From Prauserella flavalba (GTDB lineage: Bacteria; Actinomycetota; Actinomycetes; Mycobacteriales; Pseudonocardiaceae): DNA of 64,000 nt. Within the stretch, counting starts at the first letter, position 1; every line of letters begins with the position of its first letter. The translations under genes were made by a program, and so were the position numbers. Below are positions 34,183 to 42,792 of the stretch, piece by piece. The stretch lies in contig NZ_MASU01000015.1 of assembly GCF_003202235.1 (NCBI RefSeq), positions 108,123 through 172,122 on the forward strand. The letters are read 5' to 3'. The notes under the pieces are model-generated. The model was not told the origin of the DNA. It saw nothing but the letters and a program-made list of their open reading frames with translations, and did not search any database.

Positions 34183-35142
34183 GTGCACGAACTCAGTGAC
34201 CTGGACCGCCGCATCGTCGCGGCCCTGCAACTCGACGGGCGCAGCTCGTGGTCCGAGGTCGCCCGGCTCGCGGGCACCACGGAGAGCACGGCGTCGCGGC
34301 GCGGCGGCAGGCTCCTCGAGGACGGGACGGTGCGGGTCATCGGCGTCGCCGATCCGCTGATCTGCGGTCTCGGCCAGCCGGTGCTCGTACAGCTGGGCTG
34401 TGCGCCGGGCTCGGTGCGGAAGGTCATCGACGTGCTCGCGGCCAGGCCCGACACCCGGTTCCTCACACTGAGCACCGGCACGTGGGACGTCATCACCGAG
34501 ATCATCGTGCCGTCGCAGCGCCAGCTGACGAGCGCGCTCGTGGACGATCTCGGCGCGCTGCCTGGCGTGCACAGCTCGTCGTCGGCGCTGATCACCAAGA
34601 CGTTCACCATGCGGCACGACTGGAGCAGGCGGCTGCTGGGCGACGCGGTGCAGCGGCCACCGGTGCGGCCGAGCCCACCGGCCCGCATCACCCTCGACGA
34701 GAACGACCAGCACCTGCTGGCCGCGCTGGCCGACGACGGCAGGCGCCCGTACCGCGACGTCGCCAAGCACCTGACGCTCGGCGAGACCGGGGTGCGCAGG
34801 CGGGTGGAGCGGCTGGTCGCCGCGCGCGCACTGGTGTTCAGCACGCTGGTGACCCCGGCCGCGCTCGGATTCCACGTGGAGCTGCTGGCGTGGCTCAAGG
34901 TCGACCTCGGCAGGCTCGACGAGATCGCGCACCTGCTCGCGGGACGCCCCGAGGTCCGTTACGTCTCGGCCACCGCGGGCTCCGCGGACCTGGTGTGCGA
35001 GGTGATCCTGCCCGACGCCTCGGACATCTACGCCTTCACCACCAGGGTCCTCGGCGCGCTGCCCGGTGTCCGCTCCGTCGACATCGGACTGGAGCTGGAG
35101 AACCACAAGCGCGCCTACCGGCCCTTCCACCTCGCCGAGTAG
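34183..35142 (+). CDS. Lrp/AsnC family regulator with duplicated DNA-binding and ligand domains
   Basis: A 319-residue protein made of two tandem Lrp/AsnC units. Unit 1 has a helix-turn-helix at about residues 1-50 (LDRRIVAALQLDGRSSWSEV) and a RAM-like domain to about 150; unit 2 repeats this from about 168 (DENDQHLLAALADDGRRPYR, then FHVELLAWLKVDLGRLDEIA and VRYVSATAGSADLVCEVILP). Typical Lrp proteins have one unit of 140-160 residues. It is the first gene of the 34183-39471 run, 25 bases before the racemase, and probably controls it by sensing an amino acid or dipeptide. Confidence 0.88.
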   Translation: MHELSDLDRRIVAALQLDGRSSWSEVARLAGTTESTASRRGGRLLEDGTVRVIGVADPLICGLGQPVLVQLGCAPGSVRKVIDVLAARPDTRFLTLSTGTWDVITEIIVPSQRQLTSALVDDLGALPGVHSSSSALITKTFTMRHDWSRRLLGDAVQRPPVRPSPPARITLDENDQHLLAALADDGRRPYRDVAKHLTLGETGVRRRVERLVAARALVFSTLVTPAALGFHVELLAWLKVDLGRLDEIAHLLAGRPEVRYVSATAGSADLVCEVILPDASDIYAFTTRVLGALPGVRSVDIGLELENHKRAYRPFHLAE

Positions 35143-35167
35143 CCCCCTCACCCCACACGGAGAGCCC

Positions 35168-35950
35168 ATGCGCCTGACCTACCTGCTGCCCGCGCCGATG
35201 CACGTCACGGCGCTCGGCGAGACCGAGATGCGCCGCCGTGCCGGCCTGCTCGGCGAATGGTCCGATCCGGACACCGAGATCACTGTCACCGCGGTGGACC
35301 GGGGCCCGGCCTCGATCGAGTCCGCCTTCGAGGAGTACCTCGCGATCCCGGCGATGGGCACGGGGTTGCGTGCCGCCGAGCGGGCCGGGACCGACGCGAC
35401 GATCCTGGGCTGCTTCGGCGACCCCGGCCTCGACGGCCTGCGCGAGATCGCCACCAGGCCGGTGGTCGGGCCTGCCGCGGCGGCGATGGCGTTGGCCGTG
35501 ACGCTCGGCCACCGGTTCTCGGTCGTCACCGTCACCGCGGGCGTGCGGCCGCTGCTGCGCCGCATCGCCTGGGAGACCGGCGTTCTCCAGGCGCTGCACG
35601 AGGTGCGCTCGGTGGAGCTGTCGGTACTCGCCATCAACACCGACCACGACGCGGCCTACGTCGCGTTGCGCGGCGAGTGCGAGGCGGCGCTCGCCGACGG
35701 CACGGCCGACACGCTCGTGCTCGGCTGCATGAGCATGGGCTTTCTCGGCGCCGCCGAACGGCTCACCGCGGAACTGGGCGTGCCGGTGGTCAACCCCATC
35801 CGCGCGGCCCTGCACCACGCGCAGGCCCTGCACCGCATGGGCCTGTGCCACAGCCGTCGCGCCTACCCCGTGCCCACCGCGATCGCCAGGGGTGCCGACG
35901 ACGCGGCGCTCCTGCACCACGCGTCCGGCCCGCTGGAGGTCACGCCGTGA
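35168..35950 (+). CDS. aspartate/glutamate/hydantoin racemase family protein
   Basis: A 260-residue Asp/Glu/hydantoin racemase-fold protein. The catalytic cysteine pair is visible: C82 in ATILGCFGDPG and C187 in TLVLGCMSMGF. The start ATG has GGAG nearby and the end overlaps the next GTG. Cofactor-independent racemases of this fold invert alpha-carbons of acidic amino acids, hydantoins or similar compounds. With an M19 dipeptidase and a symporter in the same operon, a D/L amino-acid conversion step is plausible. Confidence 0.83.
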   Translation: MRLTYLLPAPMHVTALGETEMRRRAGLLGEWSDPDTEITVTAVDRGPASIESAFEEYLAIPAMGTGLRAAERAGTDATILGCFGDPGLDGLREIATRPVVGPAAAAMALAVTLGHRFSVVTVTAGVRPLLRRIAWETGVLQALHEVRSVELSVLAINTDHDAAYVALRGECEAALADGTADTLVLGCMSMGFLGAAERLTAELGVPVVNPIRAALHHAQALHRMGLCHSRRAYPVPTAIARGADDAALLHHASGPLEVTP

Positions 35951-36624
35951 AGGGGATGCTGACGGTCACCGGCGTGCTGGCCGCCGTGGTCCTGGGCGGA
36001 CCGGCACCGACCGCCACGGCCCAGGAGGCCGCCGACCCGGTGCTCGCCCACGCCGATGTCGCGATCACCCTCGACGAATCCGGCGAGGACCTGGTGCGCG
36101 CCACCTACCGGCTCACCGAGCCCACCACCGCCCCGGTATCGGTGCGGCTGCTGGTCGCACCCCGCGCGGGCACGGAGGTCACCGAGCTCACCGCCGTCTC
36201 CGGCATCACCGGCATCGGCCCGGTGCGCGGCATCCGCGCCGCCGCGACGCTGCCCGAGGGCACCACGGAATACACGGTGGAGCAACGGATCCAGCGCACC
36301 GGCGAGGCACGGGGCGTTCCCCTCGCGGTGCCCGACCTCGCCGCCGACCGGGGCCTGCGGGTGGCGATCACCGTGACGCTTCCCGAGGGCCAGCGGCTCG
36401 TCGGCGACAGCATGCCGGTCTTCGAGCAGCAGCACCAGGAAGGCGACCGCGTGGTGCTCCGGCACGACAGCCGGTCGCTGCCCTCGATGGTGGTCGCCGA
36501 GTACGGGACGACGTCCTCGGCGTCGCTCGGCACCGTGACGTCCTACACCGGCCTGGTGCTCATCGTCGCCGTCGTGGCCGTGTGGCTGGTCACCTCTCTC
36601 CGGAAGGAGCGTCCCCGCGCATGA
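35947..36624 (+). CDS. secreted, C-terminally membrane-anchored protein of unknown function
   Basis: I do not recognise this 225-residue protein. It has a signal peptide (MLTVTGVLAAVVLGG, cleavage likely near TATAQEA), an extracytoplasmic beta-rich domain of about 170 residues, and a single C-terminal membrane helix (TGLVLIVAVVAVWLVTSL) followed by KERPRA. That layout suggests a surface domain held at the membrane outer face. It starts with a GTG overlapping the racemase stop and ends overlapping the next ATG, so it is a full member of the operon. A role in binding the substrate near the SSS symporter is conceivable but unproven. Confidence 0.6.
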   Translation: MKGMLTVTGVLAAVVLGGPAPTATAQEAADPVLAHADVAITLDESGEDLVRATYRLTEPTTAPVSVRLLVAPRAGTEVTELTAVSGITGIGPVRGIRAAATLPEGTTEYTVEQRIQRTGEARGVPLAVPDLAADRGLRVAITVTLPEGQRLVGDSMPVFEQQHQEGDRVVLRHDSRSLPSMVVAEYGTTSSASLGTVTSYTGLVLIVAVVAVWLVTSLRKERPRA

Positions 36625-36752
36625 TCACCCCGTTCGGGCTTCCCTTCGACACGGCCGTGCTCGCCGGTCTCGTCCTGACCGTACTGTCCATTGTGCTCGC
36701 CGGGCGGAAGGACCGCTCCGAGGCCGAGCCGGAAAGCGGTGAGCAGTGGTGA
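36621..36752 (+). CDS. 43-residue single-helix membrane protein, possible symporter small subunit
   Basis: A tiny gene, translationally coupled to both neighbours by 4-nt overlaps. The 43-residue product has one membrane helix (DTAVLAGLVLTVLSIVLAG) and a charged tail (RKDRSEAEPESGEQW). Several SSS symporters are encoded directly after a short membrane protein of this kind. I know of no family for this exact sequence; the coupling on both sides is the main evidence that it is real. Confidence 0.65.
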   Translation: MITPFGLPFDTAVLAGLVLTVLSIVLAGRKDRSEAEPESGEQW

Positions 36753-38224
36753 ACTTCCAGACCATGTTCCTGTTGCTGCTGGGCGGCTTCCTCATCGTGC
36801 TGGTCTTCGAGGGCTGGCGCTCCTACAAGAGCAACAGCGGCGAAGAGGATTACTTCGTGGCTGGCCGCAAGGTCGGCGCGTGGGCGGGTGGCGCGAGCAT
36901 CGCCGCGACCCAGATGAGCGCGGGAACGTTCGTCGGCACCGTCGGCATCCACTACCTCACCGGGGCCTCGTTCATGTGGGGCTGGGCCGGGATCTGGGTG
37001 GCGTTCCTCATCGCCGCCTACGTGATCGCGCCCCGGCTGCGGCGTTACGCGCACGAGCGCAACGCGCTGACCTTCCCCGACTTCATCGCCGACCGCTTCG
37101 GCGGCAAGGTTCCGCGCGCGGTCATCTCGGTGCTGCTCGTGCTGTCGTACCTGGTGTTCATGTCGGCGCAGTACCAGGCGGGCGGCGTGATCCTGGAGGC
37201 CGCGTTCGGCATCCCCTTCTTCTGGGGCGCGGTGATCCTGATGGTGCTCGTGGTCGGCTACACGGTGATCGGCGGCATGACCGCGGTGATCCGCACCGAC
37301 TTCCTGCAGCAGATCGCGATGGCGCTCGGCGTGGTGATCGGGCTGCCGCTGCTGATCAGCCACGCCGGCGGGCTCTCGTCCCTGGCCCAGTCACTGCCGG
37401 AGATCGCGCCGCACTTCGTCGGCTGGGGCTTCGGCTGGTCGGAGATCAGCGGCTTCTGGCTCGGCTTCGGGTTCGCCGCGCTCTGCGCGCCCTACCTGCT
37501 GCTGCGCTTCTACGCGATGCCCGACGACCGCACATGCCGCCGGGCCTCCGGTGTCGCGATGTTCTTCGTGCTGCTGACGGGGATCTGCATCGGTGTGGCC
37601 GGCATGGTGATGCGCGTGCTCTACCCGAACCTGTCGGTGTCCGACGCCGCCTCGACCATCCTGGCCTCCGAGGTGCTGCCGCCGTTCGTGGGCGCACTGC
37701 TGCTGACGGCGATCATCATGGCGGTACTGAGCACAGTGGACTCGGTGCTGCTGGTCGCGGGACCCGCCATCTCGCACGACCTCTACGCGTCGCTGATCCG
37801 GCCGGACAGCACGGAACGCACGCGGACCCGGCTCAACCGGTGGGCGACGCTCGTGATCGGTGTCCTGCCAGTGCTGCTCACGCTGCAGGAACTGGACATC
37901 GTGCAGTTCGTGGTGCTCAGCTACGCCGCGCTGCTCGGCAGCACGATCACCGCGCCCGTGCTGCTCGGCCTGTACTGGCGGCGGGCGACCAAGATCGGCG
38001 CGGTGTGCTCGATGATCGCGGGCTTCGGCGTGTGCCTGCTGTGGTACGCGCTCGATGGTCCACTGGTGGAGCCCGTCGTGCCCGGGGTGCTGGCCGGGTT
38101 CGCCGGGATGATCATCGGCTCGCTGTTCAGCCGTCCGATGCCGCCGGAGGAGCTGACCCTGTTCTTCACCCCGCGCACCCGGCAGGCCGGGGCCGCGACC
38201 GAACCCGCCCCCGCCGCGTCCTGA
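36749..38224 (+). CDS. sodium:solute symporter (SSS family)
   Basis: A 491-residue SSS-family permease with about thirteen hydrophobic segments. Landmarks are DYFVAGRKVGAWAGGASIAA, the TQMSAGTFVGTVGIHYLTG segment, RRYAHERNALTFPDFIADRF and GGMTAVIRTDFLQQIAM. Two adjacent in-frame GTG codons (36746 and 36749) could start it; the second gives the GTGA overlap seen elsewhere in this operon. It probably imports a small organic solute such as an amino acid or dipeptide for the peptidase encoded next. Confidence 0.9.
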   Translation: MNFQTMFLLLLGGFLIVLVFEGWRSYKSNSGEEDYFVAGRKVGAWAGGASIAATQMSAGTFVGTVGIHYLTGASFMWGWAGIWVAFLIAAYVIAPRLRRYAHERNALTFPDFIADRFGGKVPRAVISVLLVLSYLVFMSAQYQAGGVILEAAFGIPFFWGAVILMVLVVGYTVIGGMTAVIRTDFLQQIAMALGVVIGLPLLISHAGGLSSLAQSLPEIAPHFVGWGFGWSEISGFWLGFGFAALCAPYLLLRFYAMPDDRTCRRASGVAMFFVLLTGICIGVAGMVMRVLYPNLSVSDAASTILASEVLPPFVGALLLTAIIMAVLSTVDSVLLVAGPAISHDLYASLIRPDSTERTRTRLNRWATLVIGVLPVLLTLQELDIVQFVVLSYAALLGSTITAPVLLGLYWRRATKIGAVCSMIAGFGVCLLWYALDGPLVEPVVPGVLAGFAGMIIGSLFSRPMPPEELTLFFTPRTRQAGAATEPAPAAS

Positions 38225-38256
38225 GACGACCGCAGAGAAAGGAAAGAGTGCCGACC

Positions 38257-39471
38257 ATGACACAGAAGACCGGCGCGCAGCCGTTGCGCTACCAGGGATA
38301 CCGCTCCTTCGACGCGCTCGAGGCCGGTGAGGACTACGTCGAGTTCGCACTGGCCAAGGAGATCGGCAGGGTGCCTTCGCGGGGGCCGGAGCTGACCGAC
38401 GTGCAGCGGGCGAGGGTGAACAAGCTGCTCGCCGACAACACGGTGATCTCGTTGCACGATCACACCAGTATCTTCCCCGAGGACATCACCGAGACCTTCG
38501 ACTACAACCGCACCGGCCGCCACCACACCGGCTACGAGGGGCTCTCGCTGTCCGGCATCGACGCGGTCTTCGAGAACTTCATGGACGGCACCTGCTGCAT
38601 CACCTCCCAGATGGGGTGGAAGTGGGAGGACGTCCTCGTCGACCTCGGGATGCGTTACTCCGACATCGCCAAGCAGGATTTCGTGATCCGCGCGGAGAGC
38701 GTCGCCGACATCGCGAACGCCCGCGCGAACGGCCAGATCGCGCTGGTGCCCGCGCTGGAGGCGTCCACCCCGATCCAGAACGAGGTCGACCGGATCGACG
38801 TGCTGTACGGCTTCGGGGTCCGGCAGCTGGGCATCGCCTACAGCGAGTCGAACACGCTGGGTTCCGGACTGCGGGAGCGCCACGACGGCGGCCTGACCTA
38901 CTTCGGGGAGAAGGCGGTGCGCCGGATGAACAAGCTCGGCATCGCCATCGACGTCTCGCACTCCGGTGACCGCACGAGCATGGACACGATCAAGGCGTCC
39001 GAGAAGCCGATCTTCATCACGCACGCGGGTGCGCGCTCGGTGTGGCCCACCAAGCGGATGAAGCCGGACGACGTGATCATCGCCTGTGCCGAGCGGGGCG
39101 GGGTGATCGGCATCGAGGCCGCACCGCACACCACGATGAGCCCCAACCACCCGGCCCACAACCTCGACGCGTTCATGGAGCACTTCACCTACTGCGTCGA
39201 GCTGGTGGGCATCGACCACGTGGCGTTCGGCCCGGACACCCTCTTCGGCGATCACGTGGGGCTGCACGACACGTTCGCCAAGCACCTGTCGATCTCGGCC
39301 GCGCACGACGGCCCCGAGTTCACCAAGGTCGAGTACGTGGACGGCATCGAGAACCTGGCCGAGGAGTTCCACCACATCACCGGCTGGCTCGTCGCCCACG
39401 ACTACTCCGACGACGAGATCGCGAAGGTCCTCGGCGGCAACATCCTGCGGGTGCTCGACCAGGTGTGGTGA
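38257..39471 (+). CDS. M19 family membrane dipeptidase-like enzyme
   Basis: A 404-residue renal-dipeptidase-type amidohydrolase. The first metal motif is near residue 67 (VISLHDHTSIFPED), with H67 and H69 in place of the usual H-x-D. A second-metal region lies in IAIDVSHSGDRT and FITHAGARSVW, and a further acidic site in GIDHVAFGPDTLFGDH. M19 enzymes cleave dipeptides, including ones with a D-residue at the C-side. No signal peptide is seen, so it acts inside the cell after import by the SSS carrier. A GTG at 38248, closer to AAAGGA, is an alternative start. Confidence 0.87.
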   Translation: MTQKTGAQPLRYQGYRSFDALEAGEDYVEFALAKEIGRVPSRGPELTDVQRARVNKLLADNTVISLHDHTSIFPEDITETFDYNRTGRHHTGYEGLSLSGIDAVFENFMDGTCCITSQMGWKWEDVLVDLGMRYSDIAKQDFVIRAESVADIANARANGQIALVPALEASTPIQNEVDRIDVLYGFGVRQLGIAYSESNTLGSGLRERHDGGLTYFGEKAVRRMNKLGIAIDVSHSGDRTSMDTIKASEKPIFITHAGARSVWPTKRMKPDDVIIACAERGGVIGIEAAPHTTMSPNHPAHNLDAFMEHFTYCVELVGIDHVAFGPDTLFGDHVGLHDTFAKHLSISAAHDGPEFTKVEYVDGIENLAEEFHHITGWLVAHDYSDDEIAKVLGGNILRVLDQVW

Positions 39472-39484
39472 CCGGTCACGGCCC

Positions 39485-39516
39485 GCGGCCCCGCACCGGG
39501 AACGGTGCGGGGCCGC
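39485..39516. terminator. strong hairpin after the dipeptidase operon
   Basis: GCGGCCCCGCACC (39485-39497) pairs perfectly with GGTGCGGGGCCGC (39504-39516), a 13-bp GC stem with a 6-base loop, 14 bases after the dipeptidase stop. There is no T run. It can serve the convergent lipoprotein gene too. Confidence 0.75.
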
Positions 39517-39594
39517 AGGCCGGGCCGGGGAGTCCCTCCGGTTCGGTATCCGGGACCGGGCTCGAAGGCTCGTGGTCCCGGACACCCTGCCGGA

Positions 39595-40236
39595 TCAGGC
39601 CGTCCAGACGATCGGGTTGTCGGAGTACTCCTCTGAGTCGCCGAACTCGGCGCCGGTCACGGCCACGCCTTCCTGAGCCGCCTGCAGGGTGCACGATTCG
39701 AACGTGGCACCCGCGGCGGAGAAGGTGTCGTCCGCACTGGTGCTCTCGCACTTGCCCTCGACGTCACCGGTGATCACCACGCCGGTGCCCCGGCCGTCCT
39801 CGCCGAGCGCTCGCAGACTCACCGAACTGTAGGAGAGGTCGGTGCCGCCGACGTTCTCGACCTTGATCCGGATGAAGTACGGAACGAGGCCGTTCGCGCG
39901 TTCTCCGAACGCCGCGAGGTCGGCGGGATCGCCCTGCTCGATCGCCGTGACGGTGATCGCGATCGTCCCGCTCTTCTCGGTCCCGTAGGTGAACGGGACG
40001 GTAGCGGTCTCACCCACGCTGAGCTCTGTCCCGGGTGGAGTGACCTCGGCGGAGGCGGCGTCGTCGGCGGCGGGTGAGGAGCTCGCGGTCTCGCTGGGAG
40101 CGGACTGCTCGGACGACGAGGACGAGGGGGTTTGGGCCGCCGCGTCCCCGGTGGTGTCCTCCTCGCCGCCGCACGCGGCGAGAGTGAGCCCCAGTGTGGC
40201 CGCAACGGTCGCGATCGCGATACGTGGTCTGCGCAT
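39595..40236 (-). CDS. secreted lipoprotein, DUF4352-like
   Basis: A 213-residue lipoprotein. The signal peptide ends in LTLAAC with the lipidated Cys at C22. A Ser/Thr/Ala-rich linker (about residues 33-65) leads to a single immunoglobulin-like domain (GTIAITVTAIEQGDP, NGLVPYFIRIKVENVGGTDL) as in DUF4352-type antigens. Function is unknown; such lipoproteins are common on actinobacterial surfaces. It is a lone gene with hairpins on either side. Confidence 0.78.
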   Translation of the reverse strand: MRRPRIAIATVAATLGLTLAACGGEEDTTGDAAAQTPSSSSSEQSAPSETASSSPAADDAASAEVTPPGTELSVGETATVPFTYGTEKSGTIAITVTAIEQGDPADLAAFGERANGLVPYFIRIKVENVGGTDLSYSSVSLRALGEDGRGTGVVITGDVEGKCESTSADDTFSAAGATFESCTLQAAQEGVAVTGAEFGDSEEYSDNPIVWTA

Positions 40237-40429
40237 AGGTTCTTGCCTTTGGTCGGCACCGGTGTCGGTGATCGTCTTTGTCGCCTTTGCGACGGTCGGC
40301 TCCGTCTGCGCGTTCCGCGTTCTTCTGTGACGAACCCCTCTATCGGGGTTCAGGCAGTGCGACGGACGACCATCGCGACGGCGACGAGCGCCGCCCCGCC
40401 GGATCTGCGGTCGACCGCCCCGCGGGCCT

Positions 40430-40463
40430 GGCCGGGTGGACGGCGCCGCCCGCCCACCCGGCC
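40430..40463 (-). terminator. hairpin after hyuB
   Basis: GGCCGGGTGG (40430-40439) and CCACCCGGCC (40454-40463) form a 10-bp stem just past the HyuB stop on the minus strand. A second small stem, GAACCCC/GGGGTTC, lies at 40332-40351 between it and the lipoprotein start. Confidence 0.55.
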
Positions 40464-40470
40464 GAACCGC

Positions 40471-42792
40471 TCACACTGCCGAGGTCGCGGCCAGCCCTGC
40501 GAGCGGAGGCATCGGGTGGTCGGCGGGTACGACCGCCGAGTAGAGCGCCGTCCAGCAGGTCGGGCAGCAATACTGTCGGAAGACCACGGGCGCGTCGACG
40601 TAGTCGGCCGCGTCGGCGATGATCTGTGGTCCCGCCTCGGCAGGGGAGCCCTCGTAGGCGGCGAGTGAGAGTTCGGCAGCTGGCACTCCGGTCTCACCGA
40701 GGACGTCGCCGCAATGGCGGCACGCCACGACCGCCGTTCCGGCGTCCGTGCCTTCGACGAGGTTGTCGTCGAGTCGCCTGGCGGAGTCGGGGTTGATCCG
40801 GCGGCCCGTGGTCGGCCGCAGGACGCGGGAGCGGTCCCGGCGCACGGAGCGCTGCCGCTCCCGTTCGGCGGTGGTCGCGGGTCGGTTCACCACGCCGTTC
40901 TCGACGATCACTCCGTACACGGCCCGAGCGCTGTCGGCGGAGATCTTCTGTTCCCGAAGATCCCTGGCGACCGCCTCGGGATCCCTTGTCAGCGGATCGC
41001 CGTAACCTCCGCCGCCCTGCCAGGTCATCACGAACACCTCGCCGGGAGCCAGGTAGCTGGAGGCGTAGTTCTGGCCGGGCTCCAGGGTGTCGCTGAGCTC
41101 CTCCAGTTCGCTGGGGATGCGGCCGGACGCGAGCAGGTCGGCGACGCGGCTGCGCCGGGCGAGCACGTCCAGGCCGCTGTTGCCCGGATGGCCGCCCGCG
41201 AGCCCGGCGTTCTGCGCGACGGCCTTGCCCGCCGAGGCGAGCACGAGTCCCATCGGGACACTCGTGCCGTGCGGGGTGATGGCTATTGACGCACCGAGCC
41301 CGCCGCGGTGTCGGCCCGGCCCGCCCGAGTCGGGTACCTCCCGCCGCCACAGCGCGAGCACCGGGTAGAGGAACTCGGTCATCTCGACGTCGGGCACGCG
41401 GCCCATGGGAATGCAGAACAGCCCGCCGGTGTCGATGCCGTCGGCGTGCGGCCGCGCGCCGTATCCGCCGGCCATCGGCTCCATGATGATGTTGAGGAAC
41501 GGTGCGGGTTGCTCGCCGCGCTCGTCGAGCCCGGCCATCACCGCCGTGTCCCAGGTGCCGCAACAGGTCGCCTGCACGTTCTTGCCCAGTTCGAGGTCGC
41601 GGTCGAGCATCTGCGACAGGCATTCGGCGATCAGGCTGCCGGTGAGCCACGCGGGTCCGATCGGGCCGCGGCCGACGGCGGCGGGGTAGGTGGCGTTGTT
41701 GAGCGTGCCCTCCTCGGTGACGAGGTCGAAGCAGCGCATGAGCCCGCCTGCCGACCAGGGGATGTCGCCGGCCAGTATCGGCAGGAGGGCGAGCATGACC
41801 CCACCGCGCATGCCGGCGTAGGTGCAGTTGATGACGCCTGACTGCGGGTCGGTGCCGGTGAAGTCGAACGTCAGGTGGTCGCCGGTCTTCGTGGTGGTGA
41901 CGGTGATCTTGTGGAGGTTCCGGTCGCCCTCGTGGGACTGGTCCTGGTAGCCGGTGGCCGACCAGCTGCCGTCGGGCAGGCTCGACAGCTTGGCCCGCAG
42001 CCGGGACTCGGCGTCGGACATCATCCGCTTCATCACGGCCTTGACCGTGTCGGCCCCGTACTGCTCGATCAGGGCGAGCAGCCGTTCCCGGCCGACGTTG
42101 TTGGCGCCGATCTTGGCGCGCAGGTCGAGACCGACGAGCATCGGCACCCGGGAGCGCCGGATCCACACGTCGGCGACGTCGCGCTGCAGTTGGAAGTCCC
42201 GTACGACCTTCACCGGCGGGGTGGGCAGTGACTCGGAGAAGACGTCCTCCGCCGCGGGGGAGAAGGACCCGAGCCCGACACCGCCGAGGTCCGGTTCGTG
42301 GCACAGCGCGCTGGTCCAGCCGAACAGCTTCCCGTCGTGGAAGACGGGTTGGTAGACCATGACGTCGTTCTGGTGCAGCCCTCCGCCGACCCAGGGATCG
42401 TTGGTGAGGAACATGTCCCCTTCGGCGATGCCGGGATTGACCGCGCGGTGGCGCAGCGTCCAGTAGATGGCGAGGTCGACCGCGCCGACGAGCATCGTGT
42501 TGTAGAGGCCGACCTGCACCTCCTGGCCCAGCTCGTCGGAGATCGCGAAGTCGAAGTCGTTGGCGTCGGTCACGATGGGCGAGCCGGACATGCGCTTGAG
42601 CGCCTCGCCCATCTCGTCGGTGACCGACCACAGGCGATGGCGCACCACCTCGTAGGTGAGCGGGTCGAGCCGGTCGATCTGCTCCTGGGTCACGGTGTGG
42701 GTTTCCACTGTGGACGGTAGTGAGCGCTGCAGCTCGTCCGGATTGACCGGACGGCTCGAGAAGACCTCGGATCCGAGGATTGGCATGCTCAT
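40471..42792 (-). CDS. hydantoinase B/oxoprolinase/acetone-carboxylase alpha-type subunit with a C-terminal zinc-finger-like domain
   Basis: A 773-residue HyuB-family subunit. Family segments run from YEVVRHRLWSVTDEMGEALK and GDMFLTNDPWVGGGLHQNDV to RHRGGLGASIAITPHG and VMTWQGGGGYGDPLTRDP. After about residue 660 comes an extra domain with two Cys pairs, CRHCG and YCCPTC, resembling the zinc-binding small gamma subunit of acetone carboxylase. That subunit is normally encoded separately, so this reads as an alpha-gamma fusion. It overlaps the HyuA stop. HyuAB-type complexes hydrolyse lactams or carboxylate ketones with ATP; the fused finger favours the carboxylase side. Confidence 0.85.
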   Translation of the reverse strand: MSMPILGSEVFSSRPVNPDELQRSLPSTVETHTVTQEQIDRLDPLTYEVVRHRLWSVTDEMGEALKRMSGSPIVTDANDFDFAISDELGQEVQVGLYNTMLVGAVDLAIYWTLRHRAVNPGIAEGDMFLTNDPWVGGGLHQNDVMVYQPVFHDGKLFGWTSALCHEPDLGGVGLGSFSPAAEDVFSESLPTPPVKVVRDFQLQRDVADVWIRRSRVPMLVGLDLRAKIGANNVGRERLLALIEQYGADTVKAVMKRMMSDAESRLRAKLSSLPDGSWSATGYQDQSHEGDRNLHKITVTTTKTGDHLTFDFTGTDPQSGVINCTYAGMRGGVMLALLPILAGDIPWSAGGLMRCFDLVTEEGTLNNATYPAAVGRGPIGPAWLTGSLIAECLSQMLDRDLELGKNVQATCCGTWDTAVMAGLDERGEQPAPFLNIIMEPMAGGYGARPHADGIDTGGLFCIPMGRVPDVEMTEFLYPVLALWRREVPDSGGPGRHRGGLGASIAITPHGTSVPMGLVLASAGKAVAQNAGLAGGHPGNSGLDVLARRSRVADLLASGRIPSELEELSDTLEPGQNYASSYLAPGEVFVMTWQGGGGYGDPLTRDPEAVARDLREQKISADSARAVYGVIVENGVVNRPATTAERERQRSVRRDRSRVLRPTTGRRINPDSARRLDDNLVEGTDAGTAVVACRHCGDVLGETGVPAAELSLAAYEGSPAEAGPQIIADAADYVDAPVVFRQYCCPTCWTALYSAVVPADHPMPPLAGLAATSAV

